From: Mastigocoleus testarum BC008
GTDB lineage: Bacteria > Cyanobacteriota > Cyanobacteriia > Cyanobacteriales > Nostocaceae
NCBI RefSeq assembly: GCF_001456025.1
Contig: NZ_LMTZ01000152.1
Location: 1-61,996, forward strand
Length of the DNA: 61,996 bases
Direction of reading: 5' to 3'
Under the pieces are notes generated by a model. It was not told where the DNA came from, did not search any database, and worked only from the letters and a program-made list of their open reading frames with translations. Within the stretch, counting starts at the first letter, position 1, and the number at the start of each line of letters is the position of its first letter. The translations under genes were made by a program, and so were the position numbers. Below, one piece after another: positions 9,301-17,128 of this stretch.

Positions 9301-10852
9301 CAACAGGGTTTTGCTTTAGATTCTGTAATTGCAAAAGTGCCTGATTATATAATTCTATAGATTTATCTTTTTCGTCTAAATAACGGTAGTTGAAGGCAAG
9401 ATTATTTATAGTTATTACTTCCCATAAAGGTTCATTAAGATATGAAAATATTTTCCTGGCTCGGCTGTAGTTATCTATTGCATTTTGATATTGATTAGTT
9501 TGCATATATGTATTGCCAAGATTGTTAAGTAATATGGCCTCCCCCAATTTATTTTTCTTCTGCTGATATATTTTCAGAGATTCTTGAAAATTGCTGATTG
9601 CTTGGTCATACTTGTCATATTTGTAATAAACATTACCTACGTTGTTATAAACTTTAGCGACTTCTATCTCCTGATTCTCTGACTGGAAAATTTGCAGTGC
9701 TGTTTGATATTTTTTAACCCCATCTTCATAGTGAATTTTATACTGACGATATAAGTATCCCAGTTTTTTTAATGCCTGAGCTTCCGCAATTCTATTTTTA
9801 CTCGCTTGAGCAGTTTGCAATTCCTGCTGATACTTTAAAATTTCCGCTGCATCACCTGTTAATAGATTCTCAGCGAACTTTAAAACTACAATTTCTTTAT
9901 TTTTATCTTGACCAGAAATGAATGAATAATTGGCGTGTTCAAAAATTCCCCAGCTTAACAACTTCTGTAAGCTTTTTACTGTTTGAGGATGATTAAAAAC
10001 ACTTCCTGGTTTTAAATCAATTTCTTTGAGAATAGCAGTAGTTAGTGTCTCACTGCTAATTGCTTCTTCTTTCTTGTCTTTATCTTTACCATCCTTATTC
10101 ACAAATCGGACTTGAATATCTTCAATCACCCCTTCTGCTACTTGTAAGGTAACAACACCATCTTTGGAAACGATAGGTGAATCAACTACATTCGCTAGTA
10201 CGTAACCTTGCTCTTCATACCACTTAATTAAATGCTTAATCCCATCTCGTAAGTCTTGCAAATTGAGTCTCTTACCGTACTGGGGACGAAAAATTTTATC
10301 CACAACCCCTAGTTTCAGCACCGAGGATACAGTACTAGGACTTACTTGCACTTTTACCTGACTTAAAACCGGGTTAAGCTTTACTTCAAAGGTTACTCGC
10401 ACCCCTGATGGAGTGTCTTCTGGTACTGCTTGGACATTGGAAAAGAAACCCGTATCAAATATGGCATTTATATCTAATTCCAATTGAGAACGAGTTGTTG
10501 TACGTCCTGGTTTGGTCTTAACAATCTGGTAAATCTTATCGTTTAATTGTCCTTCTACCCCACTAACTACAACTTCACTTATCAATACTCTTGTTTCTGT
10601 TTTACTAGGTCCAGATTCATTAGATGGCTTTTCTGAAGTTGGCTTTTGAGAATCTTGTGCTAGGAATCTGGAGTGGTTTAACTTGGGTGGGATATATGTT
10701 TCAGTCTCTAATGAGAGTTCTTTGAGTTGTTTTACATCTTCTCCACGACTAACTGCCATTAAAGCTGAAAAACATAAAATGTTAATAGATAGAGGAAGAC
10801 TATAAAAAGCAGAACTGAGAAGTAAACATTTCAGTAAAGAGTTTTTCTTCAT
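6311..10852 (-). CDS. exported POTRA-TPR-CHAT protein (putative periplasmic cysteine protease)
   Basis: The protein has 1513 residues. A hydrophobic N-terminus (about 5-32) should direct export. Three POTRA-like domains follow at about 88-158, 162-240 and 243-328, closely matching those of the Omp85 protein at 22831-24789 (for example GVIEDIQVRFVNKDGK against GIIEDIKIQFINEEGK). Then come many TPR units (about 348-1080), including clear NNVGNVYYKYDKYDQAI and NNLGNTYMQTNQYQNAI repeats. The C-terminal CHAT domain (about 1150-1513) has the caspase-like dyad: His about 1373 in HLATHG and Cys about 1422 in LSGCRTG. No beta-barrel is present. POTRA domains on a CHAT protein are unusual and suggest docking at the outer-membrane or secretion machinery. 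Protease activity is inferred from the intact dyad. Confidence 0.88.
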   Translation of the reverse strand: MKKNSLLKCLLLSSAFYSLPLSINILCFSALMAVSRGEDVKQLKELSLETETYIPPKLNHSRFLAQDSQKPTSEKPSNESGPSKTETRVLISEVVVSGVEGQLNDKIYQIVKTKPGRTTTRSQLELDINAIFDTGFFSNVQAVPEDTPSGVRVTFEVKLNPVLSQVKVQVSPSTVSSVLKLGVVDKIFRPQYGKRLNLQDLRDGIKHLIKWYEEQGYVLANVVDSPIVSKDGVVTLQVAEGVIEDIQVRFVNKDGKDKDKKEEAISSETLTTAILKEIDLKPGSVFNHPQTVKSLQKLLSWGIFEHANYSFISGQDKNKEIVVLKFAENLLTGDAAEILKYQQELQTAQASKNRIAEAQALKKLGYLYRQYKIHYEDGVKKYQTALQIFQSENQEIEVAKVYNNVGNVYYKYDKYDQAISNFQESLKIYQQKKNKLGEAILLNNLGNTYMQTNQYQNAIDNYSRARKIFSYLNEPLWEVITINNLAFNYRYLDEKDKSIELYNQALLQLQNLKQNPVEIERQSQECLERQSSERLEKKAHFFFGLGMSDASGSYIYTGIQLLDDELSNCILDSRFWRVVTFLNATHHYQSFGDYQQALYYSSNALELWKTVENDQEIFTLLRENSHVLKNILNGWLLFQISIIYEELGNKQLSKQYKQQSLNIAEQEIPNFIDLIYSDNRDTTKALLLNIWQIPIKFVTGLQLEEIISQSEKQLIQFVNQYNFEPKLKEQIKQYITLAKHIIDAENLASSKKNSEAIESYNQALGIIQKLKKEDLCLDTLFPTLVFKANKEKAVFKNKKNEVTNNLCFYKSAEIGKAQLLNLVAKNQLYLQQNQEALTSLDLALSRLSITYESTIYKKYDPQEITNIFTKFLSLVQNSNQKSTEEDKQENLGSIVESSQMLIDYFNSTYSANIYGETLSLIAKAHRANQEYEKALEFHNRALKLWQAKEEIFKEADTYLAIATTERERGNLTQARTEIEKAIAMIESERAQAQAQEAKETQDDDFPTIQPKQTEYKSYIDLVKYLESKQNYYDFYIDLLMQQHQQNPSAGYDIEALQASERSHARSLLAMINRDSRNPEGKVQNNSSSNPDYSNPNYIELAKPPQIQKIQQELLDDNTLLLEYSLGEERSYLWAVTKNSITTYELPKRADIEAAAKQFYDFLTVSSLRIRPNKAAASGVKLSQMLLGQVSQQLGNKRLLIVANGILQYIPFSALPIPNSTSLNTVSSSAAVEPLLVEPLLVKHEIVNLPSASTLAVIRRNNEKRQPPSKTLAVLADPIFSRGDERLTRKLNQTDYQSQQKLSTLSNAMGVKSNNNVVVEQLYPRLPNTRKEAEEIASLVPPPEQLQKFDFAANRKAVFAPEFSQYRYIHLATHGILDSQTPERSGVILSLVNEQGEFQRSLLSTPDFFKLNLSADLVTLSGCRTGLGKQVKGEGLIGVTGGLMYSGAKRVMVSLWSVDDRATTELMKRFYQGVLKDKLPPAKALRAAQLAMWREQQWQNPYYWAAFTIQGEWK

Positions 10853-11003
10853 ATCTAAGAGTTATGACATCTTAATATATTCTTGAAATAAAAATTTATA
10901 ATATATTAATACACATATAAACTTAGCATTATAAATTAACTCACAGATGTGGTTAATTGTATCAGATAATAGTTTTATATTTCTAGGACTTTTATAAATT
11001 AAC

Positions 11004-11128
11004 AGGACTTACACAACTAAGATTTGTCATTACGACCGAAAGGCATTGCAGGAAAGCAATCTCACCTATTTTTAAAATTATGTTGCTATCACTAGCAATG
11101 GTATAATTACATTTATTTTGCGTAAGAT
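11004..11128. repeat. degenerate MITE-like segment (GGACTTAC end)
   Basis: The left end reads AGGACTTACACA. The right end carries TTGCGTAAGATAT, a weak complement of a GGACTTACGCAA-type end. The inside has no coding capacity. It is called by similarity to the two other segments in this window that begin with the same sequence; the ends are imperfect. Confidence 0.3.
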
Positions 11129-11338
11129 ATGATTAAGATACAAATGACATATTATTCATTGTAAATGAGTTTTCCCCCAATATAATTTAGTTTTATTTAA
11201 ATTTATTGTATTTAATAATTTTAACTAATAATTCAGAAAACTTAAGAACTTAAAAACTCAATTAAATTAAAATATAAACGAAAGTTTATATTTTAATTTA
11301 TGTTTCTATTTGTATATTTTTATTCCTGTTATTATGAA

Positions 11339-11431
11339 TTAGGACTTACATATTTATAGTAGAAAATGGGATGATTTATAATTATGGAAAAGATTTTATT
11401 TCCCAGTTTTTTACCGAAAAGTAAGTCCTAA
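11339..11431. repeat. 93-bp MITE-like element with 11-bp perfect inverted ends
   Basis: TTAGGACTTAC at 11339-11349 is the exact reverse complement of GTAAGTCCTAA at 11421-11431. The inside (about 70 bp) is AT-rich and non-coding. The right arm ends four bases from the stop codon of the FAD monooxygenase gene, so the element may also supply that gene's terminator. Confidence 0.5.
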
Positions 11432-11434
11432 AAC

Positions 11435-13051
11435 CTATACAAACTCTCCTCGTACCTGATCGATGATAGCTAGAGGATTATCCGGTAAAATATCACCTCT
11501 CCAAGCAACATGACCGTCAGGTCTAACTAAGACATATGCTTTTTCATAGAGTTGAGCAACTTCAGGATTATCGATCGCATGTAATTTAAGAGGTACACTC
11601 CGTTTTTCGCATGCTGTGACAAAAGTTTCTAATCCTTCTTTTCCTTTAAAGCTAAGTAATACAAATCCATGACCGAATAAATCTAAAGTTGATTTTCCAG
11701 GTTCTAACCAAGCATGGGGTGCGCGACAACCAGGATAACTAGTTTGAGACCATTGGAAAGGATCTTCACTAGGTAGATTAATATTATCTTCAATAACGAT
11801 AGGGGATTGATAACGAAAGCCAAAATGAACTCCGGGAGCGTCGAATTCACGCTTAACTCCACTGCGTTCCATCCCTTCAGCCATTTTTTGGCGCATTTCC
11901 CGACCTTGGGGAGAATCGCTGGCGATCGCTGGAGGTATACTACGTTTTTGGGTACGTTGAAGATTGGCGTTTGCTTGCTCGAGATTTCGTACTGCGATGG
12001 GACGACGTTCAGTTTCGTAGGTGTCGAGTAGTTTTGAACCTCCCCAACCTTTGATGGTTGCAGCAAGTTTCCAACCCAAATCAACAGCATCAGCGATACC
12101 AGTATTCATCCCGAAACCACCGGAGGGTGAAAGTGTATGAGCAGAATCACCAACAAAGAATATGCGTCCATCACGGAAGGTATCTGCAACTCGGTGGGTT
12201 AAACGCCATGGCATATTAGAAATAATTTTATATGGGGTATCGATGGATATAGCAGCAGCGATCGCTTCTTGTGCATCGTAGATTTTGCCATCTTCCTGGG
12301 GTTTTAAAATTAGGCGATATTTACCTTTTCCATCTACAGCACGCAAAGGCTCTTGAATAATTGGGTTGACTAAGAAGAAAACCATAGCATTATTTGGGCC
12401 TAGCAGATCGGGAAGTTGGGGTGCTTCAAAAACAACACTTTGAAATACTTGGGTTTGATGAAAAGTTTGAGCGCCGATTCCAGATTGCTTACGTATTTGA
12501 CTGCGAGCGCCATCACAAGCAATTATATATTGAGCTTCAATAGTTTGTGTGTTTCCAGATTTTGAACTTCCAGACTCTAAATTGGTTATTTGAGCAACTA
12601 TACCTGTTTCATTTTGTGTAAAACTTTCTAAACGAGAAAGAAATTTGAGATTTCCTTGGGGGTATTCTCCCAGAGAATTGATAAATTTGGGAGCAAACCA
12701 GTCTTGGGGACAAACCTGTTCGGTTTCTGGACTGTATTCGGGTAAAGACCGTTGCGCATAGGATGGAAACTTGATGCGGAAAATTTCCTTCCCACCGACA
12801 GATGTAACCCAAGCTACATCTAGAGTATGTTCTTTAGGCCAACCTGCGTTACGTATTGCTTCAGAAATTCCCCAGCGACGGCAAAATTCCATCGACCTGG
12901 GACCGACTGTGCTAACTTTTGGGTCAGTAACAACACCGTCAGTTTGCTCTAAAACAATACAATCTATACCTTGGTAGCGTAGTTCGGATGCGATCGCCAT
13001 ACCGACGGGACCACCACCGACAATTAAAACTTCTGTTTTGATAGTGTTCAT
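11435..13051 (-). CDS. FAD-dependent monooxygenase, RebC/StaC- or VioC/D-like
   Basis: This is a 538-residue PHBH-fold flavoprotein (PF01494). It has an N-terminal GGGPVGMAIASEL Rossmann motif, DGARSQIRK near 215-225 and the FAD-binding GDSAHTLSPSGGFGMNTGI around 330-350. A C-terminal thioredoxin-like extension (LDLFGHGFVLLSF ... VLVRPDGHVAWRGD) is typical of the PgaE/MhpA/RebC subgroup. It lies downstream of RebD-like and RebO-like genes, so it probably oxidises a bis-indole intermediate; RebC guides oxidation of chromopyrrolate-derived products. The ATG at 13051 is chosen because the 34 codons upstream in frame only translate a heptamer repeat array. The exact substrate is not shown by sequence. 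Confidence 0.85.
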   Translation of the reverse strand: MNTIKTEVLIVGGGPVGMAIASELRYQGIDCIVLEQTDGVVTDPKVSTVGPRSMEFCRRWGISEAIRNAGWPKEHTLDVAWVTSVGGKEIFRIKFPSYAQRSLPEYSPETEQVCPQDWFAPKFINSLGEYPQGNLKFLSRLESFTQNETGIVAQITNLESGSSKSGNTQTIEAQYIIACDGARSQIRKQSGIGAQTFHQTQVFQSVVFEAPQLPDLLGPNNAMVFFLVNPIIQEPLRAVDGKGKYRLILKPQEDGKIYDAQEAIAAAISIDTPYKIISNMPWRLTHRVADTFRDGRIFFVGDSAHTLSPSGGFGMNTGIADAVDLGWKLAATIKGWGGSKLLDTYETERRPIAVRNLEQANANLQRTQKRSIPPAIASDSPQGREMRQKMAEGMERSGVKREFDAPGVHFGFRYQSPIVIEDNINLPSEDPFQWSQTSYPGCRAPHAWLEPGKSTLDLFGHGFVLLSFKGKEGLETFVTACEKRSVPLKLHAIDNPEVAQLYEKAYVLVRPDGHVAWRGDILPDNPLAIIDQVRGEFV

Positions 13052-13052
13052 T

Positions 13053-13116
13053 ATTGGTAATGAGTAATGAGTAATAAGTAATAAGTAACAAGTAACAAGT
13101 AATAAGTAATGAGTTA
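13053..13116. repeat. STRR-type heptamer tandem repeat (TAATGAG / TAATAAG / TAACAAG)
   Basis: About nine copies of a 7-bp unit (GTAATGA, GTAATAA, GTAACAA variants) lie directly before the start codon of the FAD monooxygenase gene. Short heptamer tandem repeats are typical of filamentous cyanobacteria. In frame they would add a meaningless N-terminal extension to the monooxygenase. Confidence 0.85.
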
Positions 13117-13142
13117 CTACTTCTGACTCCTGATTTCTGTAC

Positions 13143-13162
13143 AGACGTAGCATGCTACGTCT
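13143..13162. repeat. 20-bp perfect palindrome (REP-like element)
   Basis: The 20 bases that begin AGACGTAGCA form a perfect palindrome, followed by CTACGACT. It resembles the dispersed GTAGAGACG...CGTCTCTAC palindromes of Nostocales; another is at 49347-49374. It sits between the RebD-like and monooxygenase genes and might attenuate or stabilise the transcript. Confidence 0.7.
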
Positions 13163-13196
13163 CTACGACTCCTGACTCCTGACTCCTGACTTCCTA

Positions 13197-16100
13197 CTAC
13201 TTTTCTACAAGTTTTTGAAAGAATTCAATATAAAAATCAAACATTTCTGAAACTGTTGTGGGAATCACCTCACACTGGCGCGAGCGTCGGGCTAAACTTT
13301 CAAACTCCCGTGATATTCTTTTATAAGCAATTTCTGGATCGGCGATATATATCGCCATAGGTATTTCAAAAGATGGTCCTGCTGTTTTACCCCGTTTCCC
13401 AGAAGGTAAAGTCATTAATAGTTCGCCCAGAGGACGCATCATACCTGTCATAATATCAATGCTGGCATTCATTAGTTTGGAACGTCTTAAACTTGCATTG
13501 GGATTTAGACCAAAGTGTTGCACCATTAATTGCATCATTAAGAAGTAACAGCGATTGAAAATTTCCATTACTTCTCGGGTTTGAGGTACGGTAACAATAT
13601 TGGAATGATAATCTTGATAGTTAAGGGTAGGGTTACGCAAGGAAGGATAAGCAGGGTTCCAGGGTAGTAATCTTTGTGTGGAAGTTTTTATAAAGTTTTT
13701 TGTAGAAATATGTTGTAAGTGCTGTTGGGAAAGCTTTTGTGCAATACCTTGAAATTGTTGATAGTGGGATTTTTCAAACTTGGGTGAGTTTGGATCGCAT
13801 CCTTCTCCTTGCTCGACAATAAAGTCGATCGCAAATAGAGCGCTTTCTACATCATCTACTTGAAATTGGAAGTGGGGGTGTTTTTTGTTAGTCTCCTCTC
13901 GTAAAAATAAATGATGTTCGCCTCCCGTACTACCTTTTTTAACAACAAATAAATCGGGAATAGTTTCAATCGCTTGTCTAATTTGACGATATAACTCACT
14001 TAAAGAACCGTAACCATGTAAGAGATCTGCTTTTGGGTCTTCAAGTACAACTTCATTAGTTAAATCTTCCTCTAAAAAGTCAGGCATTTCAAACCGAATA
14101 AATCGTTGAATTGAGGAAGCATTCAAAGGTTCTAGAGCAAAATCGACTTCAATTGGGAAACGACGATTAATTTCGCTGAAATTCGGTGTTGCAGCATAAA
14201 AAGGTTCTCCCATAGCCATCAAGATATTATTCACCATCAAGAAGTGAATCATTTCTTCGTGACAAACTTCCAGAAAAACACCGCGCATTCCGTAATCCCG
14301 GACTTCTTTCCCATCTCCGCAAGCTAAATGTAATTGTTCTTGGGTCCATAAACCTCGGCGCACATACTCTTCACCTGTGACATAATTGGGTATGGAATAA
14401 CCTGCATAGATATATTGCAGCATCACCGCAACTTCCAACTCTGCAGCATGATGTAATGCGCTAACTAACTCTTCTCGTGTTTTTAGTTCCCGTTGGATAC
14501 TCTTAGGTTTTGGAGTTGCTTGGGGAACATAACCCACTTGCTGTTGATTTTGCAAAAATTTACGCAGGAGCATGGCTTTAGGTTCTGACATATCCCTTGT
14601 TGGCGGCATATAATAGGTTTTGTTTTTATTTTTGGGATCTGACATTTGCCACATCAAACGGGAGTAAGTTTCAACTTTACATTTGTCAGCCAGACTAAAA
14701 ACTTCTGCTTTCATAAAAGAGAAGCATTGTTCGTAGTAAGCCAAGATATGTTGATAAATAAAGTCAAAATCTACTGCTCCATCGGGGGTTTGTGCTAGTA
14801 AATCCCAGTCATCTGGTAATACTCGCAGGTTGAAGGAACCTACACTAGACCAAAATCCTAATTTATTCTCGTTATCGTAGGCTGTAATAGCTTCATTTGT
14901 CCCTAATTCATTTGCTTGAGTTGAAAGTAATACCCGTGCTGTACCTGGTTGGAAACCGCGTATGCTCACCCAAGTACGTCCATCCTTACCAGTGGAAATT
15001 CTACATTTAGGGGAAAAATGTCCAATTTCTTCTTGTTTTCCTGGCTTGAAATGAACAATATCTATTTCATTGCTGGGGGGATAATTAAATTCTTGACCGA
15101 TATTACTTTGATCTTGCTCAAATTTATAACGAAGTTGGGGGAGTGCTTCTGGATTATAGAATTGATGTAAGTAAATATTTTCAATTGCTTGGGGACGTCC
15201 TCTAAAAAAGGAAAATACTTCTACTTCTACAGCATAATCTTCACCATTTTGCCAATCTGGACATTCAATAAATAGACAAGCGTCATCTATCTGTAGATTT
15301 ATTTCTTTCTCTCGAACTAAAATTTGTTGTTGTCCGTCGGCTTGATTTCTAACAATATATAAACCCTGATTTTCTATCTCGTCTTGAATCTCTTCAAATT
15401 CTGCCGATAGGGGGACATCGATAATCCCACTGCTGAGCTGATAAACTTGTTTTTGATAAAGTTCCTCGGGAATTTTAGCGATTAATCGTTGAGTATCAAT
15501 CGTACGCAATTCTAAGTTCCCTAACTTGAGTTTACCCTCGATACTGTGGGTGGGACCAGGTCCTGCTTTGGGAGAGCGTCCCACACAAGGTACTGCTGCG
15601 ATCGCATTTAAACTCACACCTTGGGGAGTAATTTTTAAACTCAGATTAGATAAATTTTGTGGGGATGACTTATCCCCAGTTACAAGACTATCGGGAATCA
15701 AAAGACGACCGTGGGGGTAACTTTTCATCTCTCCCACACACCACAAACCAATTGTGCCATGTAATTCCCAAAAGCTAGGGGAATCGGGTTTGATGGGAGT
15801 AGACATATTACTAATGCTAAACTGCACCACCAATCCCAAAACATCGTCTCGCTCCATTGCTTCTCGCAACAGGGACACAGTCGGTGAAAGTTCTGCTTCC
15901 TTCATCCAGAGAAAATCTGCAGCATTTTTATCTACTGCAAATTGATACACCGCCGCTTTTTTAAATTCCTTATTGAGACAATGTTCTGGTAATTCCCGAA
16001 TATAGTCAAAATTTTGCCAACGAGGAGTCTGAAGACCTTCTACAGGTCCAGAAAACATATTTGGTCGCTCTCCAGCGTCACCTTCCCTTCCAAAGGTAAA

Positions 16101-16553
16101 CTGTCCGAGCATGATTGTTGTTGTCCAATTGGAAGCTGGGTCGCAATCAAATATCCGAGCGCGGTTAACGGTGGTACCTAGATATTCGTTGTAATGACCC
16201 CACATATCAACCTTACGCCCTACTACCGGATCCTTTTGGTCGATTTGTCCAAACTCACCTTGGGTACTAATAATTTTGGCATCAATTACAAAGTGACCAT
16301 TTCCACCAAAATCCCAACCCATAGCCATGCTGAATGGACCATTATCATCTTTTTGTCCTTCAGAGTTAAATTTTGCTCCCTTATTGTAAAGATAGTCGTG
16401 ATATTCAGATGCTTTATGACGATAATCAAAAGGTTCACCGTTCATATAAGCTGTATTAGTACTTAAATCCACTTCCTTATTTTTATTTCCTGTGGGAGCG
16501 TGGATACGAGCTAAACCCTGAAAGTGCAAGCGAGGAAAGTCTAAAATACTCAT
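13197..16553 (-). CDS. VioB/RebD/StaD-family bis-indole (chromopyrrolate or imine-dimer) synthase
   Basis: The protein has 1118 residues. The N-terminus (MSILDFPRLHFQGLARIHAP) is nearly the VioB start, followed by WGHYNEYLGTTVNRAR and DVLGLVVQFSISNMSTP. A ferritin-like domain spans about 690-800, with LEVAVMLQYIYAGYSIPN near 695 and CHEEMIHFLMVNNILMAMGEPFY near 762. The C-terminal block SLRRSKLMNASIDIMTG is also family-typical. Family members couple two indole-3-pyruvate imines made by the partner oxidase: RebD/StaD give chromopyrrolic acid, and VioB gives the imine dimer used by VioE. It is longer than VioB or RebD (about 1000 residues). It is followed by the FAD monooxygenase gene and preceded, after 575 bp, by the oxidase gene. 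Confidence 0.92.
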   Translation of the reverse strand: MSILDFPRLHFQGLARIHAPTGNKNKEVDLSTNTAYMNGEPFDYRHKASEYHDYLYNKGAKFNSEGQKDDNGPFSMAMGWDFGGNGHFVIDAKIISTQGEFGQIDQKDPVVGRKVDMWGHYNEYLGTTVNRARIFDCDPASNWTTTIMLGQFTFGREGDAGERPNMFSGPVEGLQTPRWQNFDYIRELPEHCLNKEFKKAAVYQFAVDKNAADFLWMKEAELSPTVSLLREAMERDDVLGLVVQFSISNMSTPIKPDSPSFWELHGTIGLWCVGEMKSYPHGRLLIPDSLVTGDKSSPQNLSNLSLKITPQGVSLNAIAAVPCVGRSPKAGPGPTHSIEGKLKLGNLELRTIDTQRLIAKIPEELYQKQVYQLSSGIIDVPLSAEFEEIQDEIENQGLYIVRNQADGQQQILVREKEINLQIDDACLFIECPDWQNGEDYAVEVEVFSFFRGRPQAIENIYLHQFYNPEALPQLRYKFEQDQSNIGQEFNYPPSNEIDIVHFKPGKQEEIGHFSPKCRISTGKDGRTWVSIRGFQPGTARVLLSTQANELGTNEAITAYDNENKLGFWSSVGSFNLRVLPDDWDLLAQTPDGAVDFDFIYQHILAYYEQCFSFMKAEVFSLADKCKVETYSRLMWQMSDPKNKNKTYYMPPTRDMSEPKAMLLRKFLQNQQQVGYVPQATPKPKSIQRELKTREELVSALHHAAELEVAVMLQYIYAGYSIPNYVTGEEYVRRGLWTQEQLHLACGDGKEVRDYGMRGVFLEVCHEEMIHFLMVNNILMAMGEPFYAATPNFSEINRRFPIEVDFALEPLNASSIQRFIRFEMPDFLEEDLTNEVVLEDPKADLLHGYGSLSELYRQIRQAIETIPDLFVVKKGSTGGEHHLFLREETNKKHPHFQFQVDDVESALFAIDFIVEQGEGCDPNSPKFEKSHYQQFQGIAQKLSQQHLQHISTKNFIKTSTQRLLPWNPAYPSLRNPTLNYQDYHSNIVTVPQTREVMEIFNRCYFLMMQLMVQHFGLNPNASLRRSKLMNASIDIMTGMMRPLGELLMTLPSGKRGKTAGPSFEIPMAIYIADPEIAYKRISREFESLARRSRQCEVIPTTVSEMFDFYIEFFQKLVEK

Positions 16554-17128
16554 TTTAAATATGGAAATGGGATGACTGATTGGTAATTTAAATAGGTGAT
16601 ATGTTTTTATTTATTTAGTTAATAAAGTACTTTAAAAAAGTCTAGAATCATTGAAAATTATAGTTATAGTAACTATTTTCTTTGATGTAGTACTCTATAG
16701 GACCTGTTTAACTAGTTTGAAACTCAAAATAATGTATTGTAAAACCAACTATTTAAAATAATTAACTATAGCTAAATGATTAAAAATAATTGGTTTTAAT
16801 ATCGGTTAACAGATTTACTTTATAAGTATGGGAAATATAATTAGCAGAAAGCGATAGAAGCACACTTTATCAAATTTTAATTAGGTGATTTTGACTTGGA
16901 AATTTCCAATCGGGTTTGTTATCGTGCATAAATTTTCCTTTCATAGAATGTTCTCCGTCGTAACTTACAAGTAGACTATTGTGCTTCCTTAAAATTACAT
17001 AGAGTAAAGTGGATGATATTTATGCACTTATTCTTAACGACATTAGATAATTTTTATTAGAACAACAAATTCCAAATACAAATTCCAAATACAAATTCAA
17101 AGAAAATATTCCAAGAACAAGACTTACT
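16554..17128. other. intergenic region between oxidase and bis-indole synthase genes
   Basis: No gene is seen. The stretch is AT-rich. A 13-bp tandem repeat (ACAAATTCCAAAT, nearly three copies) lies at 17065-17100, just after the stop codon of the oxidase gene. The length of the gap suggests that the synthase gene has its own promoter, although all three genes share an orientation. Confidence 0.55.

Larger units (their letters stand above)
10853..11434. other. AT-rich intergenic region with two MITE-like segments
   Basis: No gene is seen. The stretch contains two of the GGACTTAC-bounded segments described separately (11004-11128 and 11339-11431) and a TCATTACGACCGAAAGG motif near 11027 that looks like a dispersed repeat. 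The rest is very AT-rich and probably holds the promoter of the POTRA-TPR-CHAT gene. Confidence 0.55.

Noticed and set aside
13052..13153. 34-residue N-terminal extension of the FAD monooxygenase ORF
   Set aside because: It only translates the heptamer repeat array (repeating Leu/Tyr/Thr-rich sequence); the Rossmann motif starts at its usual distance from the ATG at 13051.
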